A stretch of 64,000 bases of DNA from Phorcus lineatus (lineage: Eukaryota; Mollusca; Gastropoda; Trochida; Trochidae). The notes below the pieces were generated by a model. It did not search any database. It worked only from the letters and a program-made list of their open reading frames with translations, and was not told the DNA's origin. Of the stretch, positions 53,610 through 64,000 are shown piece after piece (within the stretch, counting starts at the first letter, position 1; each line of letters begins with the position of its first letter). The stretch covers positions 7,965,755-8,029,754 of the forward strand of contig OV121091.1 in NCBI GenBank assembly GCA_921293015.1. The letters are read 5' to 3'. The translations under genes and the position numbers were made by a program.

Positions 53610-56600
53610 GAGCCAAGCGCCAGCACTCGGCTGCGGCAGGTCACACTTTTCTCAGCTCCTACGTTTTGCCTGTGTTAACATGGTGTTTCTCAATTTTGGA
53701 CGCCAGATTTTGGATTCTCCAATCATGAATGGATTCTTTACTCTATGTTTAGATGAAATTGAAAGAAATGTGGATTTTATTGCCATTTCTTTGTCAAATC
53801 CTTATAAACTTTTTGTGCTCAACAAGGACTGTTTCAATTAAGCCCCAAGCTGTACCTGTGTTGGGTGGACACCAGCCCCCAGTAGGAACAATGGTCCTCA
53901 ATCAAGGAGGGAGCTACAGCAGAGAACAGCTTCTGTCAATCAGAGACTCAATCAATTTAGACAGCTTCTCTCATTGTCTTCATTGTCAGCTGATCAACAC
54001 TCTTGTCAATCACAAGAGGAAGCGTTTTAAGAAACGAGGTTGCTGGGCTGGGAGGAAAGTTAAAAGATTGAATAAAATCTCAACTTCATCTTTTAACACA
54101 ATAAATAGCAATCCCCAAGTAAAATATGCCTCCAATTCTTCGCAAGAGACTGTTAAGGCATGTCTACTAAATGCAAGATCTGTGCACAATAAGGCAAGTG
54201 AAATCAATGACTATTTAACTGAATATGACATTGACATTGCTGTTATAACTGAATCATGGCTTAGATCTTGTGATAATGTAATTGTTAATGAACTGGTTCC
54301 AACTGGATATTCCTATCTCATGTCAGTCAGATCAAACAGACAAGGTGGTGGAATTATTGTCATCTACAAGTCTGCCTTTTCTTTTATCCCGACCAATGAA
54401 TCAATTGGCGTGACATTCTCTAGCCTTGAGTATCTTGACTTGTGGTTTTCTTACCAAGGAACTCTTGTAAGACTTGTCCCTGTTTATAGACCACCAGTAT
54501 CACAGCAGAATAACTTCAGCCAAACATTGATACTAAATGAGCTCACTCAACTTTGTGACTTAGCTACTGGTACCACTAATCAACTTATCATACTGGGAGA
54601 CTTCAATATACATGTTGACGATCCAAAGAATTCACACGCTCAACACTTCTCTGACATTCTCTTCACAACAAATCTTGTTCAACATGTGGATGAGACTACT
54701 CATCGAAGTGGTCACATTCTAGACTTGGGGTCATAACGAAAGCTGATGATTCTATTCTCTCCTCTGTCACTGTTGTAGATCATGGGATATCAGATCACTG
54801 TAGTGTGTTCTGTGCTTTGAATGTCAGGAAGCCTGGTCCAATACGAAAGACTGTGATTTATAGAAAGACACGTGATGTTGACATACCTGCATTTAGCGTG
54901 GATGTATGTGCAGCACTAAATGATTGTACTTCCCTAAAGACTGGCTCCCCTAATGAGAGTGCTATGTCTTACAATGAGACCTTGTCTAAAGTTTTGGATA
55001 AACACGCTCCTTTGAAATCTTCTAAGGTAGTTATCAGACCTAATGGCTCCTGGATGACAGCAGGAGTTTTTGAAGCCAAACATGAACGACGACATGCTGA
55101 AAAAGTATAGCGCTCTTCAAGACTTGTTGTACATCGACAAATATACCAAAATTGCAGGAGCAAAGTTAACTCTCTAATCAGAGAATGTAAACTGACTCAT
55201 ATCAGGCAACAGATAACTGATAGTAAGAACGATAGTAAAAGACTCTTCACTATTGTTAAGTCCCTAACTGAATCCAAGTGTGGTGTGACATCCAGCAACT
55301 CAGCAGCCACTCCTAAGAAGCGAGCAAATGATATTGCCTGCTTTTTCGTGGATAAAGTAGATAAGATTGTCGGAAACATTTCCTCAGTGTCCTCTAGTCA
55401 CGACCCCCTTGAACATGATGAAGCATTCAAAGGCCCTCTTTTGTTGAGTTTTGAACCAATTACTGAACCATCTCTTTCCACAATGTTACAGGCTGCACCC
55501 AATAAGACTTGTTCCAAGGATCCTATCCCTACTTGGTTGCTCAAGGGTTGTCTCCCCTCTATTGTGCCAGCTGCTTGTAGTGTCATCAACTCGTCCTTGG
55601 TAGCTGGAGTCTTCCCACAGTGTTTCAAGGAAGCTGTTGTGACCCCAATCCTCAAGAAGCCATCACTCGATCCTAGTAATTTCCGTAACTTAAGACCTGG
55701 TCTAATCTTAGTTTCCTCTCCAAAGTTATGGAGAAAATTGTACTCACTCAGCTTCAGTTCCACATTCATGATCACAGTCTGACAGAACCATTCCAATCTG
55801 CCTACAAACAATCTCACAACACAGAAACCGCCTTAAACAGAGTCCAAAATGACATCTTATTATCCATGGACAGACAGGAAGTGGTCCTACTAGTGCTGCT
55901 GGATCTTTCTGCAGCTTTCGATTCCATCAGTCACAGCATTCTATTATCGAGGTGACAGCATACCTTTGGCATTTCTGGCACTGTTCTCACTTGGATCAGG
56001 TCATACCTAACAGACAGGTCCATGCGCGTACTTGTTGATGGAATTTCTTCAGCTGCAAATAATCTTAAGCATGGGGTTCCTCAAGGATCGGTGTTGGGAC
56101 CAGTTCTATTCACTTGCTACATTCAGCCCCTGGGTCGCCTTATCAGGAACCACAGTCTAGACTTTCATGGCTATGCTGATGACCAGCAATTGTACATCGC
56201 AGTGAAACCATCTGCCGTGGGTTCTGCTATAAATCAAATAGAGAACTGCATAGAGAATGTGAGTACCTGGATGGCTGCAAACTATTTAAAACTTAATGGT
56301 GACAAAACTGAATTCATGGTAATTGGCACTCAAAAGCAGCTTGACAAAATAACTGATGTTAAACTTACAATTGACAAAGTTTGTGTGACTCCATCCAAAA
56401 ATATCAGAAATCTGGGTTTAACGATGAACAGAACAATGTCATGTAAACAGCATGTTTTGAATACAGCAAAATCAACGAATTTCCACATATCCAACATAGG
56501 TAAAATCCGGAAGTACATTGACACTGAATCCTGCAAGACTATTGTCCACTATTATGTCACATCCAGGCTTGACTTTTGCAATTCCCTTATATCAGGATGT

Positions 56601-57137
56601 GGCCCAATCTCACATTTGCAGCGCATTCAGAACAAGGCAGCACGCTTGGTTACCCGAACACGACCGGATGTTCACATCACTCCAATTCTTCAGCAACTGC
56701 ACTGGCTTCCCATCAAACATAGGATCACCTTCAAAATTCTTGTGTTGACCTTCTGTGCTCTCCGTGTCCACTCGGCTCCTCAGTACTTAAGAACTACTCT
56801 CTATGTATCAACCCTGCCGATCTCTACGATCCTCTCAACAACTCCAGTTGCATGTCCCATCAACCTCTACCAAACTTAACGATCGTGCCTTCTCTGTTGC
56901 TGCCCCTGTCATATGGAACTCCCTGCCATATGACCTTAAAAACTGTGAATCTCTAGACTGTTTCAAGAAAGACTTAAAAACATATCTGTTCTCTATCTGC
57001 TGAATTCCTACATCTCCATGACTTTTGTACATAGTATCTTATTTTTTTCTTTCCCTCTCCAGCGCCGTTGAGCAGCTCTTGCTGGAAATAAGGCGCTATA
57101 TAAGTTCATTATTATTATTATTATTATTATTATTAAA
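53610..57137 (+). mobile_element. L2/CR1-like LINE, near full length
   Basis: The element starts directly after the Polinton target duplication and ends in GGCGCTATATAAGTTCATT with an (ATT)n tail (to about 57137), the 3' form of L2/CR1 LINEs. It has a 5' leader (53610-53750), then a protein with endonuclease and RT domains. No poly-A is present. The start could be earlier, since the Polinton may have inserted into it; the boundary at 53610 is approximate. Confidence 0.75.
53753..57003 (+). pseudogene. LINE endonuclease-RT protein, several breaks
   Basis: The 327-codon frame 53753-54736 has a basic N-terminus and an APE-type endonuclease: ACLLNARSVHNKASEI, AVITESWLRSCDN, GGGIIVIYKS, PVYRPPVS and LGDFNIHVDD. 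A frame change near 54730 leads to VVDHGISDHCSVF. After a stop near 55110 the RT follows: KTCSKDPIPTWLLKGCL, a frame break near 55710, AYKQSHNTETALNRV, LDLSAAFDSI, GVPQGSVLGPVLF and the catalytic YADDQQLY. The C-terminal region has LQRIQNKAARLVTR and LHWLPIKHRI, then after a frame change RAFSVAAPVIWNSLP. The damage is modest, so it is a fairly young copy. Confidence 0.8.
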
Positions 57138-57259
57138 GAGTCACCAGACTTGAAATATACCATTTTAACCCCCATTGTCTTAATAGAAATATGGAGGTAT
57201 TGAAAATAAGATTACTTACGTCGCGCTCTCAAAATGTCCTAGGCAAGACTACCTTTTTT

Positions 57260-58505
57260 TAAACTTTTTTAGCTCATCAGGTCTGAAAGACCCGATGGGC
57301 TTATGGCATGGCATGGCGTCCGGCGTCCGTCCATCCGTCCATCCGTCCATCCGTAAACTTTTCACTTTTTCGACTTCTTCTCCAGAACCAATGACTCTAG
57401 AGAGCTGAAATTTTATGTGCATACTCCTTGGCAAATGGGGATTCTAAATTGTAGATTTTGTGACCCCATGACCCCAAATGAGGTCAGAGGGGTCAAAACA
57501 TGAAAAACCTATTTTCATCTATTTCTCCAGTTCCAAAAGGTCCAGAGAGCTGAATAGTTGTGTGTAGACTCCTTGGGCACTGGGGATTCTAAATTGTAGG
57601 TTTGGTGACCCCATGACCCCAAATGGGGTCAGAGGGGTCAAAACCTGAAAAACCTATTTTCATCTTCTTCTCCAGTTCCAAAAGGTCTAGAGAGCTGAAA
57701 AATTGTGTGAAGACTCCTTGGCCAACGGGGATTCTAAATTGTAGGTTTGGTGACCACTTGACCCCCAAATGGGGTCACAGGGGTCAAAACCTTAAAATCC
57801 TACTTTCATCTTCTTCTCGAGTTCCAAAAGGTCTAGAGAGCTGAAAAGGTGTGTGTAGACTCCTTGGCCAACGGGGATTCTAAATTGTAGGTTTGGTGAC
57901 CCCATGACCCCAAATAAGGTCACAGGGGTCAAAACCTAAAAAAACTAATTTCATCTTTTTCCCTAGTTCCAAAAGGTCTAGAGAGCTGAAAAGGTGTGTG
58001 TAGACTCCTTGGCCAACGGGGATTCTAAATTGTAGGTTTGGTGACCCCATGACCCCAAATGGGGTCAAAGGGGTCAAAACCTAAAAAACCTAATTTCATC
58101 TTTTTCCCTAGTTCCAAAAGGTCTAGAGAGCTGAAAATTGTGTGAAGACTCCTTTAACACTGGGGATTCTAAATTGTAGGTTTGGTGACCACTTGACCCC
58201 AAATGGGGTCACAGGGGTAAAAACCTTAAAATCTTACTTTCATCTTCTTCTCCAGTTCCAAAAGGTCTTGATAGCTTAATAGTTGTGTGTAGACTCCTTG
58301 GACAATGGGGATTCTGAATTGTAGGTTCGGTGACCCCTTGACCCCAAATGGGCAATGGGCCGTTTTTATTTGATTGTGAATAACTTGGACGTTGGGACAG
58401 GCTATCTTTCCTACACTGCCCATGACCCCATGGTCTAAACCCAAACACCTATTTCTATCAAAAGTCTGATGAGCTACAGAGCCCATGGCTCTATTTTTAT
58501 ATTTG
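57260..58505. mobile_element. non-autonomous element with a 146-bp satellite core
   Basis: The left end has AGCTCATCAGGTCTGAAAGA, a short hairpin, then GTCCGTCCATCC iterations (57310-57350). The core is the tandem array. The right end has GTCTGATGAGCTACAGAGCC with a small palindrome. A tandem core between hairpin ends recalls Helentron-derived 'pearl' type elements of bivalves, but I see no autonomous gene to prove it. Confidence 0.55.
57400..58345. repeat. ~146-bp tandem repeat, about 6-7 units
   Basis: Units start near 57461, 57608, 57752, 57898, 58042, 58188 and 58331 with GACCCC(A)TGACCCCAAATG, then GGTCA-AGGGGTCAAAAC, TTCATCTTCTTCTCCAGTTCC, AGAGAGCTGAA, GTGTAGACTCCTTGG and GGGATTCTAAATTGTAGG. 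Units are about 85-90% alike by eye. Open frames in this array are artefacts of the repeat. Confidence 0.9.
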
Positions 58506-59683
58506 TGGACGAAATCAAACGAAAAAAGCTATTTTTCATTATACTGCTGTCACAAAATCCAAAAACGCCTACTGCTGACAAAAAAAGGAAAATATATTCC
58601 ATAGAACATTATAACAAAAGAGATTGGTCAAATATTTATTTGATGGCAAACAAATGTCCTGAAAGTGTGAAGAAAGAGGGTTTTTTTGTTTTTTGTTTTT
58701 TATTCCATTTCATTTGATACATTTTACATGAATGGGCAATGTACAAATCATTGAGCTTTTATTAGCTATTACAGAACCAGGAGTACAAAAACCTTCATGA
58801 TCATTAAATAAAGTGTTCTAATATTGTTCATATTTATTTGTATAAGGTTACTGGTATTTTATGATTGCTTCAATTAAGTACAGCAGGTAGTTGATTCCAC
58901 TTCTTAAAGATTCTATCCTATTATTTTTTTCTAGTTATAAATTTTTCAATGTTGTATGTCATCCTACGACATTTAAGAAATCCCTCAAAAGATAGAACAT
59001 GTTGTTTAATACTTGAAACATAAATGAATCCTGAAAAGTATGATATGATTAAAAAATTTATTGCGTGAACAAAGTCTAAACATAATAGTAAATTAGTAAA
59101 CAAATTAACAATTACAATCTAATGACAAAATACTAGCTACATTAAATGATAAACATTGACTTTCCATTATGCACTTTCTGAGAGTCAACTCTTGAAACAA
59201 TTATCCATTTGCAATGTGAATGTCCTTGTGAATGTATGGAAGGTATTATCGAAATGGCCGAACATATTGTCTGAAGAGAACTTCAAAATGTATAGCTTTT
59301 TCAATTGCACAACCAGCACATTTCTCTTCAGTTTGGTCCTATTTCCAAATGTAAGTGCATCTGTTCTATAGACAAGTAGCTGGTGTACCGATAAGATAAA
59401 GAGATTTGGAATATTGTATTGTGATTGCACAATTTTGTCTTTCAGTTCATTTTTTATGAATACCTGTACCAATGTACCAAATGTTTTACTTAGTCCTTTA
59501 TATATTGATATTGAATGTCAATGAATATCCCTATTAGCTATCTGAAAAATGTTTTCAAACGTCTGAATATATATGTAAAATATTCGTGTTTTGGAAAAAT
59601 AAGTTTTATAAGATGATTTATATTGCGCTGTACTCCACACAAAGTGACAAAAACATTAGTTTGTACACTGCCTATCGACTTAA
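58506..59683. other. AT-rich sequence, no feature recognised
   Basis: Overlapping short open frames on both strands have no recognisable domains. No RNA gene or element border seen. Confidence 0.3.
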
Positions 59684-60960
59684 GATAAGATAAGATAATC
59701 TTTATTGTCCCAAAAGGGAATTTGTTTTGTATAATTACAATTCTCCAGAAATGTGAAGACAAATAATAACATAATATTCAAAACAATTCATGTCAAAAAC
59801 AGTTAACATTGACTAGGATAGATAATTTATGTATACATGAAAAACGTGATGCAACATCAGAAGAATCAGACAGATGTTTTCTCTAATGCTGCACGGAATG
59901 AATGGTGGAACCTGTTTGTTCGAAAAGTCGGCATACGCAGCCTACCCCCAGAAGGTAATGTCGAATATTCCAAGAAAAGTGGATGGGAAGAATCACTCAA
60001 AATTTTGTTTCCTGTTTCAGATAACTGCTGCTCATAAAAACTGCCGATCCTTTCAATAGGAAGCGATAGTCTTAGATGCAGTATTCACGATTTTTATCAA
60101 TTTGTTTCTATTTTGCACAGACAGGTTCCCAAACCAACTTATTAAGTTAGATGTAAGGACGCTTTGAAATAAGGTTCTATAAAACAACATCATGATGGTT
60201 TGATCGATTTAAAAATATTTCAGTTTCCACAACAAAATGTAAACGTTGTTGTCCTTTCTTATATATTTTCTCAGTATTCTCATTCCAAAAGAGTTTAGAA
60301 TCAATGATAGTACCTAAATACTTATATTAATTTACTCTTTCTATATCATTTCAATCAATACACATAGTTTGTAATGTTGACTTTATTAATCTAAAATCAA
60401 TTATCATTTCTTTAGTTTTTTGAATGTTCAAATAAAAAAAATTATATTTACACCAATCCACAAATCTTGATATCTCGGATCTATAGGCAAGTTCTCACTC
60501 TCTAATTAGGCCTACAACTGCAGCGTCGCCAGCAAATTTAATGGTAAAACACGAATCAGCATTTGAAAAACAATCATTTGTGTACAAAATGCACGGATTG
60601 GCGATACAACACAACCCTGTGGAGCACCAGTGGATGTGCATACAGTTGCTGTCTGTTAGCAAGGAAAGAATGTATCCCTCTAATGATATTTGAGTTTACA
60701 TTCATTTGACAAAGTTTATCAATTAACAGATGTGGCTGAATCGTATTAAAAGCAGAGGAGAAGTCAACAAACATTATTCGGACATAGGAACTATACTTTT
60801 CCAAGTGTTTATAGATGTTATTAAACAGAGTTATTGTTGCATCATCTACTCCACGCCGTGCTCTATAAGCAAATTGATAGGGGTCTAAAACGTCTATCAC
60901 ATCCTTTAAAAAGAAATTCTTTACTTTCAGAGCGTGTTTTTCAGGCCATTGGCTAAGGAA
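59684..60960 (-). pseudogene. Rex1-like LINE reverse transcriptase relic
   Basis: The minus strand holds an RT fragment: DPYQFAYRARRGVDDATITL, IMFVDFSSAFNTIQPH, a TGAPQGCVVSP-type block (about 60640) and KFAGDAAVVGLI where the catalytic YADD is expected. A stretch with RFVDWCKYN, KTKEMIIDFR and KYLGTIIDSKL follows. The 3' end at 59684-59735 reads CCCTTTTGGGACAATAAAGA with a short TTATC repeat tail on the minus strand. The blocks are those of Rex1/Babar-type LINEs. Stops are frequent. Confidence 0.7.
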
Positions 60961-61113
60961 CTGTTAGAAGGATTCAAATTAAGAAAAAAACGGGTTCGTG
61001 AGAAGCGAAAAAGACGATAAGTTAAGAGATCGTGGGTCGGATACAAGCCGCCATTTTATACCATTCGCCTATCAGGCCTTCAGGTTTGATGAGCTAGAAA
61101 TTCGACTTTATAT

Positions 61114-61119
61114 TTTATT
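61114..61119 (-). terminator. polyadenylation signal of chitin synthase
   Basis: AATAAA on the minus strand lies about 155 bp after the stop codon of the chitin synthase exon. It is the first such hexamer I see in the 3' UTR. Confidence 0.45.
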
Positions 61120-61272
61120 TAAATAACACAATTTCGCATTCCCTCCAAATTTTAAATATGTTATTAATGTTTGCCTTTTGCAAATTACTGTCAAGCAAAT
61201 TAAGTTTAGATGGAAAATGACAATATTTCAATATAAGCATGTCATAAGTAAGAAATTGATCTGGAATACTCC

Positions 61273-62783
61273 TCAAACAGATGTGGTTGTATCTGTTGGA
61301 GATTGGGGCGCCTCGTCCTGCATGTGCTTCCTGTGCAGCTCAAGTGGCGGAGAGTCCGTGTGGGCTTGTGGTGCTGGTGATGGAGGGGACGAGAGGCGCA
61401 AACTCCTCACACTGCTCTCTTCACACATCCAGCTTGTGCTCTCCTCATCGCGTCCTTGGGAGGGTGTGTCGCCACTGTCCTGCAGGGAGGCGTCCATAGA
61501 CGTTTTGCTCGAGCGTCGTGACAAATCATTGTCAACATCAACATCGATTCGAACAGACTTTTCATCAAGTCTATATGCTCCACGACTTGCCTCTCTGCTA
61601 TATTCAGGCAAATCAGCTTCAGCAACTGAACTTAGTTGACCACTGAAACTGTCTTTTAATTTGCTCCACTTTGAAAGAGACGCATCTGAGTTAGATTTTC
61701 GATGTTTTGGAATGGTAAATCCATGGCGTTTTTCTTCCTCAAAATGCTTATTGCCGCCTGCCAAATGGTTATTTTTAGAATTTCCTATCACGCCTCTCAC
61801 GACACTCAGCCAGGGATCATTTTGGTGGTGGTCATTCGCAATATTCGACATTCCAGAACCTCTAACAATACCTGCAATATTTTTCCATTTTTGAGCTTTG
61901 TCCAGCACAATCGTTTTATCTTGTTTGACACTCTTAATGGCTCGCTGACTTTTCTTGACGGATTTTTTTCGTTTTTTAGTACTCATTCTCTTTGGTGTTA
62001 AATCCTGTACTCTTTCGTTCTTCAGATCATCCGCAAGCTTCAAATAACGATCCATAAACTTTTGTGCCAGGTTACCAGCACTATGATGAGGTTTCCGTTT
62101 ACGCTTTGTAATCCGAAGGACAGTTTTTCTTCTTCTTGGCCTAGGAGAATCGTCAGTAGTCAAGCTGCTGTCGTCATCTAGACTATCAAATGAGCTCACG
62201 GATCGTGTGTCATCGTCATCTCCATAGCTCTGCATTTGCTTCACTAATTCCAGTTTATCAGATACATCCATTGCCGCCACCTCCTTTTGGTTAAGTTTCA
62301 TACAGTTAACTTCCGTTGACGATATTATATGCAGGAAGGTCCCCATTCGATGGAAAAACATGGCAATAAACTGTATTAGTAAGGCAATACCAAATATGCC
62401 CATGAAAATGAGCGAGAAAGGCTCAATAGTAAGTTGATTGTCAGTTTCAGATGTACAGGGAAGGGGAATAGCTAGACCTTTACCCGCCCTTGCTGCGTTT
62501 GTGTATTGCAGAGTGAATATGATGACAATAAACAGTGCATTCATGAGGAAGAACATCAGACTCATCTTGTTTCTCAACTGCAACAGATTAGTCTGCATTC
62601 TTATCTTATTGTCTTCGTTAGTCTGAAGTGGAAACAAGTATCTCTCAGTGAGCTCCTTCCAGAATCGGATTTCATCTTGCCCAAGGTAGCGAGTGCGGCC
62701 CCGTCCTACATCCGGGTCAGACAGCCAGAAAGGTGAGTACTCCTCGTCAGAGATTTGCGCCTGTTGCTCGTACAATGGGTTGT
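61273..62783 (-). CDS. chitin synthase, last coding exon (partial gene)
   Basis: This exon encodes the C-terminal ~500 residues of a metazoan chitin synthase, the plasma-membrane glycosyltransferase that polymerises UDP-GlcNAc into chitin. It begins after a splice acceptor (GTTACAG at 62790-62784) in phase 1; the in-frame TTG at 62775 is not a start. It has SPFWLSDPDVGRGRTRYLGQ, FWKELTERYLFPL, a membrane segment at about residues 71-91 and another at 119-141. A long cytosolic tail (residues 150-500) is rich in Ser, Asp, Lys and Arg. The catalytic exons lie beyond 64000. The frame is open to TGA at 61273-61275, unlike the repeats around it. Confidence 0.85.
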
Positions 62784-62849
62784 CTGTAACATATAAACAA
62801 AATTATAAATTCAACTGCCATCATTGACTCATATCTTCAAGATCATGTC

Positions 62850-63368
62850 ACATAACACCTGTACTGCACTGGCCAATTGAAGCAAGAATCAAGTTTAAAG
62901 TCCTCTGTATGACATACAAATGTCAAAATAATTCCGCACCATTAGACCTTTCAAAGATGTTAAATGACTATATCCCTGCAAAAACTCTTCGATCACAGAA
63001 TTTGAATTTTATCAAGATACCAAACTATAATCATACCAGTTGTGGACAGAAATCATTCAGTAATGCTGCTCCTCGACTTTGGAATCAACTTCCTCACGTC
63101 ATCAAGATATCACCTTCATTGACTGTTTTTAAATCAAAACTCAAAACTTATCTTTTTTCAAGCTATTATTCATAAACATTACTTCATGAAATTTTCCAAC
63201 TGACTGAATTATCTGACTTTATGTATTATATTACTATTCATATGCTATGATTTATACTCTTCTCTTAGATTTTATTCATGCCAATACTTCACACCATTAC
63301 CTTTTATTCTAACATGTATATGCGCTTTGAGCATGCACCTTCTGTATGGATATAACCTTTATAAATAC

Positions 63369-63402
<34 letters not shown>

Positions 63403-63403
63403 C
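62850..63403 (+). mobile_element. CR1/L2-like LINE 3' fragment in the intron
   Basis: The frame 62909-63175 reads PAKTLRSQNLNFIKIPN, SCGQKSFSNAAPRLWNQLP and TVFKSKLKTYLFSSYY, the C-terminal end of CR1/L2 LINE polymerases. A short 3' UTR with a TTTGAGCATG stretch and a (TTA)n tail (63368-63403) follows. It is 5' truncated and opposite in direction to the host gene. Confidence 0.75.
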
Positions 63404-63456
63404 ATTTCTAATTAATGTGTCTTCGTCTGCACCACTCGCATTTGACAGATTTGCTT

Positions 63457-64000
63457 AATACCCCCTTTACACCAAGCCCGTTCTCAGTACGTTTGGGCTC
63501 GAACTGTCTGACAACTGTCTAAGGACGACGTTGTGCCAACTGTTTACGAACTTTATGAACTGGCTCGGACGTACTAAAAACGGGAAGGTGCTCCAGAACG
63601 TTTAACATGTTGAACGTTCTCCCGTCCTGAAACTGGACGGAGTAAAAACGTACTGAAAACGGGATTGCCGTACTGCGAAGGGAACTGTCGTACTTCGATC
63701 TGACTAAGGACGAGTAAGAACGTTGCGCAGTCGGGAATCGATTGCAATACGTTTGTGCACAGTTTCGACCCCGTTCATCCCGTCTTCAGTCTGGTCTAAC
63801 TCGGTCTCAGTACGACCATAGTCAGTTGTTCTTACGTCCTAATAAGTGTAAAATATTGAAAATGTTCTGATTCCGTTTGTAGTATGTTCTTACACAGTCA
63901 TAAAAGTTCGAAATAAGGTCCTCATTGCGTTCTACTCGTTCTTAGTACATTTGCAAAGTTCTCATACAGTTCTTACTACGTTTGCAGTTCGGTATGTGGG
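63457..64000. repeat. left part of an element with degenerate subterminal repeats
   Basis: From TACCCCCTTTACACCAAGCC onward the sequence is made of short diverged motifs such as CGTTCTCAGTACGTTT, GAACGTTCTCCCGTCC and CGTACTGAAAACGGGA, in both orientations, up to the end of the window. The style matches the 1674-4828 element, though the sequence differs. The other end is outside the window. Confidence 0.5.

Larger units (their letters stand above)
62784..64000 (-). other. intron of chitin synthase (partial)
   Basis: The splice acceptor at 62784-62790 marks the 3' end of the intron. No upstream exon is seen up to 64000. It contains a LINE 3' fragment, an (ATT)n tract and the start of another repeat element. 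Confidence 0.6.

Noticed and set aside
57400..58345. CRISPR-like array
   Set aside because: The units are long contiguous satellites with no unique spacers, in an animal genome.
61178..62736. Plus-strand ORFs opposite chitin synthase
   Set aside because: They are antisense to a strongly supported conserved coding exon.
1..64000. tRNA, rRNA or snRNA genes
   Set aside because: No cloverleaf, A/B box pair or rRNA core was recognised by eye on either strand; a covariance-model scan would be needed to exclude them fully.

Overview
This is a stretch of animal nuclear genome. The only host gene I recognise is the last coding exon of a metazoan chitin synthase (minus strand, 61273-62783). Nearly everything else is transposable elements, mostly decayed and often nested. 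A chitin synthase with a long basic, serine-rich tail, together with the repeat types seen here (Polinton, Penelope-like, Gmr1-like, L2/CR1-like, Rex1-like and I-like retroelements, TA- and TTA-targeting MITEs), suggests a marine invertebrate, most likely a lophotrochozoan such as a mollusc or brachiopod. The species cannot be fixed from the sequence alone.

Layout. 1-1670 holds no recognisable gene. 1674-4828 is a TIR element with odd degenerate subterminal repeats, carrying a LINE tail and a MITE. 5500-7080 is a relic of a Polinton integrase/polymerase region, interrupted by a second copy of that MITE. 7660-8460 holds a degenerate C2H2 zinc-finger ORF, followed by a MITE (8495-8975) and a 3'-truncated Penelope-like element (about 9140-10548). 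10549-15996 is a Gmr1-like Ty3/gypsy element on the minus strand: SCAN-like Gag, protease, integrase, then RT and RNase H last. 16003-19243 is a minus-strand LINE split by a hairpin-bearing insertion. 19360-19990 is a degenerate tandem array. 21409-22101 is a MITE. 23105-26790 is an I-like LINE with an RNase H domain, split by a 219-bp solo LTR. 27152-27774 is another MITE.

The centrepiece is a Polinton/Maverick at 28310-53603. It has a 6-bp target duplication, long terminal inverted repeats, protein-primed DNA polymerase B, retroviral-type integrase, A32-like packaging ATPase, a major capsid protein, a candidate minor capsid protein and about ten further virus-like ORFs. Its left TIR is split at a TTAA by a complete piggyBac transposon (28579-34234) with an intact 664-aa transposase. 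Its right arm carries another TIR element (49207-52600). Many in-frame stops and frameshifts plus an integrase deletion show the Polinton is now a fossil. The ATPase is intact, and several small ORFs are open.

To the right lie an L2/CR1-like LINE (about 53610-57137), a 146-bp satellite-bearing element (57260-58505), a Rex1-like LINE relic (59684-60960), the chitin synthase 3' exon, and in its last intron a LINE 3' tail and the start of a second element with degenerate subterminal repeats (63457-64000). The nesting gives a relative chronology: the Polinton inserted first, piggyBac and the 49-52 kb element landed in it later, and the piggyBac is the best preserved coding element in the window.
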